Assembly (NCBI GenBank): GCA_001275005.1 | Contig: JWZX01002024.1 | Location: forward strand, 1-15,492 | Direction: 5' to 3' | From: Chrysochromulina tobinii | Lineage: Eukaryota; Haptophyta; Prymnesiales; Chrysochromulinaceae | DNA length: 15,492 nucleotides | Part shown: piece after piece, positions 7,598 through 15,492 of the stretch | How positions within the stretch are numbered: the stretch's first letter is position 1 | Layout of the letters: each line of letters opens with the position of its first letter | Notes under the pieces: generated by a model | Database searches by the model: none | What the model was told of the DNA's origin: nothing | What the model saw: only the letters and a program-made list of their open reading frames with translations | Position numbers and translations under genes: made by a program

Positions 7598-8566
7598 ATG
7601 CCTTTGGCTGGCGCATGCGTGGACGTCCGGACGATGCGCGCGCTCTTGCGCGAGGAGGCAGCTGCGCGCAAAATGCATGTCCGCCGACGCGAACGCAAGC
7701 ACTTGCTGCCGCGTCAGACCGAGGCGGCCAACGCCCGCTTCCAGACAGAGAGCTCGGTGTGCGGCGCGTTCGCAGCTGAGGACGCTGCGGGCTTGCAAAA
7801 ACGCTTACGGTCGCGTCACGAGGAGTTTTCTAGGCAAGTACGCTCTTCATCGAATGCAAGCGTCGACGCCTTGCCGCCAATCGATAGACTCGGCTCAATC
7901 CATCTGCGTCGGCTCAGTCCATCGGCTCAGTCCATCCGGAGCAAGGATCAACTCCATGCCTGTTCAGCCTTGGTGCCACGCCAATCACAACCCCGCCTGG
8001 TGCGGGTGCCCGAGCCGAGGAGCTCGATCATGATCTCGCAGATCCGGGAAGAAGAGGAGGGCTCCGCTGCAGCACCGCCTGGTCCTCCCGCTGCAGGTCG
8101 CCCACCTAGGTTGGGCAGGCAAGCGGGAGGCTCCTTGGCCGCCCAGGCGCCCGCAGCCAGCTCTCGGGTGGGGCTGCCCACTCGGGTGGGGCTGCCCACG
8201 CTGACCCTTCGGGTCGTTACGCACCACCACGCCGCTCGGCCACCGACGCCCGACGCCGTTTACGAGCCGCCGCCATCGGAGCGCCTGCACCACCACTCGG
8301 AACGCATGCAGCAGAGGCACGTCGAGGAGCGCAGGCAGGAAGAGGTTGAGCAGCGCCAGCTGGTGTTGCGGCTGCGCGCGGCGCGCGAGCGTGAGGTTGC
8401 GGAGGAGGGGCGTCGCATCGAGCAGCTGCGCGCACGAAATGCATCGCTTGGGGCCGTGGACCCGAACGCCGCCAATCTGATGCTGAGCTCGTACCTTAAG
8501 GCGAGGGGCAGAGGTGATCGGACCGCAGCTTTGATGTCCTCCTGGGCTCCTCCCTGGATGAGCTGA
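7598..8566 (+). CDS. Unrecognised coiled-coil protein
   Basis: Product of 322 residues with no family I recognise. The N-terminal part (about 13-80) is rich in Arg, Glu and Ala and probably helical. The middle (about 81-230) is low in complexity, with a Pro/Ala/Gly segment and a duplicated RVGLPT encoded by an 18-bp tandem repeat (8163-8198). Residues 233-283 form a strong Glu/Arg/Gln coiled coil (SERMQQRHVEERRQEEVEQ onward), followed by a compact ending (NLMLSSYLKARGRGD). The C-terminal third reads most like real protein. The DNA for residues 98-113 carries three 13-bp near-repeats (CGGCTCARTCCAT at 7891, 7910 and 7923), so an intron or spacer there is possible, although the frame stays open. 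Start uncertain: Met at 7598 or at 7634. The stop lies 26 bp before the next ATG. Confidence 0.55.
   Translation: MPLAGACVDVRTMRALLREEAAARKMHVRRRERKHLLPRQTEAANARFQTESSVCGAFAAEDAAGLQKRLRSRHEEFSRQVRSSSNASVDALPPIDRLGSIHLRRLSPSAQSIRSKDQLHACSALVPRQSQPRLVRVPEPRSSIMISQIREEEEGSAAAPPGPPAAGRPPRLGRQAGGSLAAQAPAASSRVGLPTRVGLPTLTLRVVTHHHAARPPTPDAVYEPPPSERLHHHSERMQQRHVEERRQEEVEQRQLVLRLRAAREREVAEEGRRIEQLRARNASLGAVDPNAANLMLSSYLKARGRGDRTAALMSSWAPPWMS
8163..8198 (+). repeat. 18-bp perfect tandem duplication
   Basis: CTCGGGTGGGGCTGCCCA occurs twice head to tail inside the coiled-coil ORF and preserves frame, encoding the doubled RVGLPT. Confidence 0.9.
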
Positions 8567-8592
8567 GAAAAAAAAATCTCCGGTGCTGATTT

Positions 8593-9699
8593 GTGCGAAA
8601 TTGCCACTCCACGTCACACATCCGTGGTTACGCGAGCGCCCGACGTCTCCCCGCGCGAGCGCGACGACCGACGTCGGCGCGACTCATGCCGCTCACATCG
8701 CCTGTGAATGGTGCCAACGCGATCGTACTCACTGGCTTGCTGATCGCCGCCATCTTCGTGAACCAACTTCGGCGTTCCCGAGCAAGGCATCGCTCTCGGC
8801 AGGAGCTCTTACAAGTTCTCAAATCCATTGACAGCGTGGCGCTTGAGGAAGAGCTGTCACGCCGCTCCGTTGGATCGCACTTTGTAAACACGGTGGTGCG
8901 ACCACGGCATGAAGCAAGGGCTGGCGCGCTCGATGCGGAGCTACAGAGGCTGGGAATTGCGGCGCCTGATGATGAGATCGTGCCCGGTCCGCCGCGCAAG
9001 GCGTATGATACATTTGCTCGGCCTCGTGAGGGCGAGCCATGCGATGCCGAGTACATCGCACGCAGGGCGCCGCTGCTCGCGCAGCAGATCTTCTTCTTGC
9101 AACGCCACGAGCTCACACGGCGCAACACGCTGCTGCGGAACGTGGACGACGTCGAGCAGGGTCGAGCCAATGCTCGCAAGCCACGGCACAATGTGACGGT
9201 CGTGCTCGACAACCTGCGCTCTGCAGAGAATGTGGGCTCGATCTTTCGGACGGCGGACGCCACGCGCGCGCTCAAGGTCATCACGTGTGGGATCACGGCC
9301 ACACCGCCGCAGCGCAAGCTAGAGAAGACGAGCCTCGGGGCCCACGCCTCGGTGCCGTGCGAGCATTTCGAGTCGACGCTGCAAGCGGTGCACGCGCTGC
9401 GCGGGGCCGGCATTCGCGTGGTGGCGCTTGAGACGGTGGATGGCGCGATACCGATGCACACGGCGCCACAGCTAGGAGATGAGGAGGCGGGCGTCGCCCT
9501 TGTCCTCGGGAACGAGGTCTCCGGCGTCGATGCCGCCGTGCTGGCCGTGTGCGATGCGGTGCTCGTCGTGCCAGTATTTGGTGTGAAGAACTCACTGAAC
9601 GTGGCGTGCTGCGCGGCGATAGCCCTCTACGAGGTCCTGCGCCGGTGGGGCAAGTACCCCAGTGCAGACGCGGCACCATTTGAGGATGCGGCTGAGTGA
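8593..9699 (+). CDS. SpoU/TrmH-family RNA 2'-O-methyltransferase
   Basis: A SPOUT enzyme expected to transfer methyl from S-adenosylmethionine to a ribose 2'-hydroxyl in rRNA or tRNA. All three SpoU motifs sit at the C-terminal end of the 368 residues: motif 1 NLRSAENVGSIFRTADA (207-223, with the catalytic-type Arg at 219), motif 2 VLGNEVSGV (304-312) and motif 3 VPVFGVKNSLNVACCAAI (326-343), which form the trefoil knot. KTSLGA (245-250) is also typical. Residues 60-200 are a basic/helical N-terminal extension not placed in a family. The start is uncertain: Met at 8593 gives an Arg-rich, acid-free leader suggestive of organelle import. Met at 8686 gives a hydrophobic segment (AIVLTGLLIAAIFV) close to the N-terminus, like a signal or membrane anchor. 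The substrate cannot be told from sequence. Confidence 0.9.
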   Translation: MRNCHSTSHIRGYASARRLPARARRPTSARLMPLTSPVNGANAIVLTGLLIAAIFVNQLRRSRARHRSRQELLQVLKSIDSVALEEELSRRSVGSHFVNTVVRPRHEARAGALDAELQRLGIAAPDDEIVPGPPRKAYDTFARPREGEPCDAEYIARRAPLLAQQIFFLQRHELTRRNTLLRNVDDVEQGRANARKPRHNVTVVLDNLRSAENVGSIFRTADATRALKVITCGITATPPQRKLEKTSLGAHASVPCEHFESTLQAVHALRGAGIRVVALETVDGAIPMHTAPQLGDEEAGVALVLGNEVSGVDAAVLAVCDAVLVVPVFGVKNSLNVACCAAIALYEVLRRWGKYPSADAAPFEDAAE

Positions 9700-10075
9700 T
9701 CAGTCCCGCTCGGACTTATACTTAACATCGATCCGGCTCAATGAATGTTCACTGTTGACTGTAGCGATGTACATTTCGGTACTTTTGTACTTTTTGTACA
9801 ATTGGAAATTTATTGGAAATAGCCGGATAGCTTTGGATATTGGATATTGGAACACGACATCGTTCGTCAGAAGCACAACGCTGCGACATGCGTTCTACGT
9901 CTTTTTTTTCTTTTTTTGTGCTCGCTTGCTTGCGGTAGACAACATGGCGTGGATCCAATTTCTCTTTTGCGTTCTGACGAATTGACGAGGTGATGTGATG
10001 ACTAATTTCCACAGGATTCGTCTACCTTCGAAGACGTGCATCGCCCACCGCCCTTCATCTTCCCCCCACTGACAC
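9700..10075. other. AT-richer intergenic region upstream of the plastid translocator
   Basis: This spacer is clearly richer in A/T than its neighbours and should contain the 3' UTR of the methyltransferase gene and the promoter of the translocator gene. It holds T-rich runs (about 9900-9918), small direct repeats (GGATATT twice near 9835-9847; TTGGAAATTTATTGGAAAT near 9803) and TGTACATTTCGGTAC near 9769. No gene was seen, although an ORF (9662-9985) crosses it. Confidence 0.5.
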
Positions 10076-11269
10076 ATGAAGATGTCCTCCGCCATTCTTG
10101 GCATGCTGCTCATTGCGAGCGCGGACGCGTACGTGGCCCGCGCGCCGGGAGCGCTCGTGGGTGGCTCGCGCACGGCGATCGCGATCCAGACGCCGCCGGC
10201 GCTCGTAGCCGTGCCCACCCGCGTCAACAAGGCCGTAATGGGCCTGGGCGAGGCAATGCCTGCGGCTGCGGAGGAGGTGTGCATTGAAGGCGATGTCGTC
10301 GAGGAGTGCGTCGTTGCCTCGTGGCCTGCCGGCGAGATCAAGTTGCCCATGAATATCGTGAAGACGGTCCGGCTCGCCTTGTGCATGTTCGTGTGGTTCT
10401 TCCTCAACGTCATGTACAACATCACAAACAAGAAATGCCAGAATGCGTTCCCCATGCCGTGGACGATGACCGTGGTGTCGCTCTTCGTTGGCATCCCGTA
10501 CGTCTTGCTCATGTGGGCTTCGGGACTCCGCAAGGCGCCCAAGCTGCAGCCTGGCGCGTGGAAGACGTTGCTGCCCATCGGTGCGGCGCATGCCCTCGGC
10601 CACGCCGGCGCCGTCATCGCGCTGGGCGCGGGTGCGGTCTCGTTCGCGCAGACGGTCAAGGCGGCTGAGCCCGTCTTCACGTGCGTGCTCTCCTATCTCG
10701 TCCTCGGCACCGTCTACAAGTGGCCCGTGTACGCGTCGCTCCTCCCGATCTGTGGCGGCGTGATTCTCGCCTCGCTTAAGGAGATGTCTTTCACGTGGAA
10801 GGCTCTCTATGGCGCGCTGACCTCGAACATCGCGTTCGCCTCGCGCGCCGTGCTCTCCAAGGCCACCATGGACAAGCCTGTCGGCGAGAACATGGGCGCT
10901 GCCAACCTGTACGGCGTCCTGACCATCATCGCCTTCCTCCTCTCACTCCCCTTTGCTATCTACTACGAGGGCGCGGGCTTTGCGGCCGCGTGGGCCAAGT
11001 CGACGGCCGTGGTGGGCGCGCCGTGGCTCATCCGCCAGATGACCCTCGACGGCTTCTACTACTATGCGTACAACGAGGTCGCCTTCATCACGCTTAACCA
11101 GGTGTCGCCCATCACGCACTCGATCGCGAACACCTTCAAGCGCGTTGCCATCATCCTCGCCACCGTGCTCGTCTTCGGCAACAAGCTCACGCCGCTTGGC
11201 GCGGCCGGCTCGGCCATCGCCGTCGCGGGCACCTTCTTGTACTCGCTCGCCAAGCAGAAGTACAAGTAA
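10076..11269 (+). CDS. TPT: Plastid triose-phosphate/phosphate translocator
   Basis: A drug/metabolite-transporter-superfamily antiporter that exchanges phosphate for triose phosphate or a related sugar phosphate across plastid membranes. The 397 residues begin with a signal peptide (MKMSSAILGMLLIASADA) followed by Tyr and an Ala/Arg-rich, transit-like stretch to about residue 85. That bipartite pattern is used for plastids bounded by extra membranes. About ten membrane helices follow from residue 93. Conserved signatures include NITNKK (115-120), AQTVKAAEPVF (191-201) with substrate lysine K195, YNEVAF (332-337) and HSIANTFKR (348-356) with the K355-R356 phosphate-binding pair. These match the positions known to bind substrate in the red-algal transporter. 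Intact, with no intron needed. TPT is favoured, but PEP- or hexose-phosphate relatives share these residues. Residence in the inner or an outer plastid membrane is not decided. Confidence 0.92.
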   Translation: MKMSSAILGMLLIASADAYVARAPGALVGGSRTAIAIQTPPALVAVPTRVNKAVMGLGEAMPAAAEEVCIEGDVVEECVVASWPAGEIKLPMNIVKTVRLALCMFVWFFLNVMYNITNKKCQNAFPMPWTMTVVSLFVGIPYVLLMWASGLRKAPKLQPGAWKTLLPIGAAHALGHAGAVIALGAGAVSFAQTVKAAEPVFTCVLSYLVLGTVYKWPVYASLLPICGGVILASLKEMSFTWKALYGALTSNIAFASRAVLSKATMDKPVGENMGAANLYGVLTIIAFLLSLPFAIYYEGAGFAAAWAKSTAVVGAPWLIRQMTLDGFYYYAYNEVAFITLNQVSPITHSIANTFKRVAIILATVLVFGNKLTPLGAAGSAIAVAGTFLYSLAKQKYK

Positions 11270-12123
11270 GCCGAAGGAAGCCGCTCCCGTGCATCCCTCT
11301 TTTCAGGAGGATGTGCGAATTTACAGTATGCGTCTGCGGGGCCTGACGCGGCCAGAGGGCGCAGGGCCGAGGCATGTGCTCTACGTTGGGGGCCAGGGTG
11401 GCGCCAGGGTGTATCGCAGGGGCGTGTGTGCTGGCCGCCATGGTGCTGACCGGTGGGATGCTGCGGTGAGGGGCTACAGGCCCTTGGAAGACTTCGGAGG
11501 AATTCCTCGCGCCAACTCCTCATGGCTCCTCGCGCCTCTTGCGCCAAGGCGCAGCGTCCGACTGCTTCGTGTGGTGGGGGGGCAAGCGCAGGCTGGTTGG
11601 AAGTCAACAACGACAACAAGACCTTTAGGACTCTGAAGAGGAGACGGGCTGGGGCGGCGCGTATGAGAGCGTGGGGTCACATCGTCACTCTGATGTGTCC
11701 CGACTCCGGTGCGTATGTTGTGTGACGTCCCGCTCCGCTGTGCGTTTTCCGTTTAGCGGTTGGTGCAGTGTTCGTGGGTGACCGGTGGGAAGCAAGCTTC
11801 TTATTAGTCTTATTTAACTCTTTATTAGTGAATTAGTCTCTGCTTGCCCATGCTTGCTTTCGCAAATAAATCGAGTGCGGCGCTCGAGTCGGGAGTCTGT
11901 TAATGACGTCGCAATTGACTGATCTTTGGTTTCAAGGCGGTCGCCTAGAGAAACTAAATAAGGGTTTCTGATTCAAAAAGGGTGGACAGTTCCGAAGAAG
12001 GTCTCCCACACTCACCTGAAAACAGAGGGAGGTTTTCAATTTCATATCTGAATATTACAACGAATACTAAGATGATCGCTCCCGCCTCGACCCGGGACAC
12101 TGTGACCTGGGACACTGTGCAGC
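11270..12123. other. Intergenic region between convergent genes; no gene seen
   Basis: This should carry the 3' UTRs of the translocator and of the minus-strand zinc-finger gene. ORFs at 11453-11725 and nearby show no domain. Bases from about 11800 to 12070 are AT-rich, with AATAAA at 11865-11870, too far from the translocator stop to be assigned with confidence. GGGACACTGTG occurs twice near 12094-12119. Confidence 0.5.
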
Positions 12124-14255
<2,132 letters not shown>

Positions 14256-14341
14256 CCTGGTGCTCTCGAAAGGCGCGTCGGTCGTCGGCCACGCGGATAG
14301 CGGGAGAGCTAGTCAAACGCCCCCGTTTGCGGAATTCAAAC
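14256..14341. promoter_or_regulatory. Short bidirectional promoter region (86 bp)
   Basis: Only 86 bp separate the inferred start codons of the leftward zinc-finger gene (14255) and the rightward two-exon gene (14342). If both starts are correct, both genes share this region for initiation and 5' UTRs. No TATA-like element was recognised. The inference rests on the two intron calls. Confidence 0.5.
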
Positions 14342-15492
14342 ATGGTGCCCGCGAAACGGTATGTGAACCGCAAGACGCGGGCCTTCCACTCAAGAAAACA
14401 CCTATTTCAAATACGCACAGAACCCACAATGTTAGTGACGAACCCCGAACTTCTGGTACCAACTAATGGATCGAGAAAAAACCAAATTAACAAATGAGCG
14501 CCTAATTTCAACACTAGCGGAGGCGCACGCGAGGAGCTGCGTCGTTCGCTGATGAAGGTGCGGCACGTCTACCTCCATCTCCGCGAGCATGGCCGCTCTC
14601 TCATCGTGCTGCAGGTGCACTCCTTCGACTTTTTCCGCTACGGCCTGACCGAGGTCTACTCCACTGCGCCATCCCTCGCGCAGCTCAAGGGCCGCCAGTA
14701 CCAGAGCTTGGGGCAGGCGGCGCAAGACATTCACGTCCACATCCATGGCAAAGACCGAGGGTACGTCAACTATTCACTGGAGTACGAGGCATACTGCATG
14801 GGGCTCTCGGAAGAAGCGTGCGCCACACAGCTTGGCACGGCCACGCGCAGGGTCGTGTCGCACGGCGAGCAGTTCGAGGTGCCCTTCTCGCCAGAACTGC
14901 TCACCACGTTTTGCATAACGGAGCCGGATAGCCTTGCGCCCGGCGGACGGTGGCTCGCGTGCTGCCACCTGCTGCCGATGGTCCCGCTCGGCGTGGACGA
15001 CTCGGTGGCGGAGGCTCGGCTGGCGCAGCTGATGTCGGAGGACCGTCATCACGTGACAGTCGGGAGTCGGCAACGCCGCCTTCTTATGGCGAGCGGCGGT
15101 GGCGGCAGCAGCACCAGCACCAGCACTCGCACGCACGCGGCGGCGAGCAGCAGCAGCACGCACGCCGCGGCGAGCAGCAGCACGCGCACGTCGGCGAGCA
15201 GCAGCGGCAACAGCAGGACGCACGCGGAGGCGAGCGGCATGCGGCGCGACGATCATCGCGACTGGCGTGCTGGACGCGCGCAGACGAGCGACGCCCCTGA
15301 AAGCGAGCGCTCGTCCATCGAGCGTGCCCCAAAGCGCGCGCGCTTCAGCACCAAGGAGGGCCTCTGCGTGTACCGCCTGGCGGACGACATGAACACGCCG
15401 CACGAGATCATCTCGCACTGGCTCGTCGAGCAGGCCGTGCCTGGGCGGCAGAGCATGAAGATGCTCAAGCTCCGGCCGCTCTTCCCGCCGAC
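14342..15492 (+). CDS. Unrecognised two-exon gene, 3' end outside the window
   Basis: Exon 1 (14342-14358) encodes MVPAK plus two bases of an Arg codon; exon 2 starts at 14518 and stays open to the window end, giving 330 residues so far. No family recognised. Residues 7-197 are a well-composed globular region (for example HVYLHLREHGRSLIVLQVH, DFFRYGL, DIHVHIHGKDRGYVNYSLEYE). Residues 198-246 are a Ser/Thr/Ala linker made by AGC-rich DNA. APKRARF (276-282) could be a nuclear localisation signal. The last 50 residues (VYRLADDMNTPHEI ... LKLRPLFPP) faintly recall a LysM-like module, which I do not assert. Reading continues upstream of the first exon-2 Met (14552) as GGAREELRRSL, supporting the spliced start. 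Divergent from the zinc-finger gene. Confidence 0.7.
14359..14517 (+). other. Intron 1 of the right-edge gene
   Basis: The donor is CG|GTATGT at 14359 and the acceptor is TTTCAACACTAG ending at 14517, with CTAATTT as a plausible branch site. The 159-nt intron is noticeably A/T-richer than its exons and contains an in-frame TGA at 14495-14497. The split codon CG|C is exactly in phase on both sides, joining MVPAK-R to GGAREELRRSL. Confidence 0.72.

Noticed and set aside
7838-7967. Possible intron in the coiled-coil ORF (GTACGC donor, TTCAG acceptor)
   Set aside because: Removing its 130 nt enters a frame that stops near 8033, before the coiled coil, whereas the unspliced frame stays open.
7590-9782. 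Shared 11-mer GTACCGAAATG / CATTTCGGTAC in two spacers as a regulatory motif
   Set aside because: Inverted 11-mer matches are expected many times by chance in a 15-kb window.

Overview
The window looks like GC-rich nuclear DNA of a eukaryotic alga with a complex (secondary, red-lineage) plastid. A haptophyte is my best guess; a GC-rich stramenopile alga is the main alternative. The evidence is a plastid triose-phosphate-type translocator with a signal peptide ahead of a transit-like region, a Golgi YIF1-family protein, a receptor-like kinase with an ectodomain type I associate with haptophyte and stramenopile proteins, short spliceosomal introns with GT..AG ends, no operon structure, and abundant low-complexity repeats. 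This assignment is inference; no rRNA or organelle gene is present to settle it.

Layout, left to right. (1) 1-2477 (+): 3' part of a single-pass receptor-like protein kinase. (2) 2478-6130: a long gene-poor tract with a short run of degenerate telomere-like hexamers (3133-3163), a CCN-rich low-complexity block (3480-3965), three clusters of a 10-nt TGATTGCGTC repeat (3965-4314), a broken, 5'-truncated RAD51C-like recombinase fragment (4764-5135), and a 14-nt tandem repeat (6041-6120). (3) 6138-7445 (-): YIF1-family Golgi/ER membrane protein with 13 perfect Gln-Pro-Met repeats. (4) 7598-8566 (+): unrecognised coiled-coil protein, followed only 26 bp later by (5) 8593-9699 (+): SpoU/TrmH-family RNA 2'-O-methyltransferase. 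(6) 10076-11269 (+): plastid phosphate/triose-phosphate translocator. (7) 11270-12123: no gene seen. (8) 12124-14255 (-): CW-type plus C2H2 zinc-finger protein. Its first exon lies beyond an 88-nt intron, and its frame is broken by a perfect 79-bp tandem duplication. (9) 14342-15492 (+): an unrecognised two-exon gene that runs off the window, divergent from (8) with 86 bp between start codons.

The genes do not form a pathway. They are neighbours with separate jobs: signalling, vesicle traffic, RNA modification, plastid metabolite export, and probable chromatin reading. The strongest observations are the frame-breaking 79-bp duplication, two introns inferred by exact phase matching that give start codons a simple ORF scan would miss, and the RAD51C-like relic. 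I do not see evidence for a new multi-gene system such as a defence island, biosynthetic cluster or mobile element with intact enzymes.
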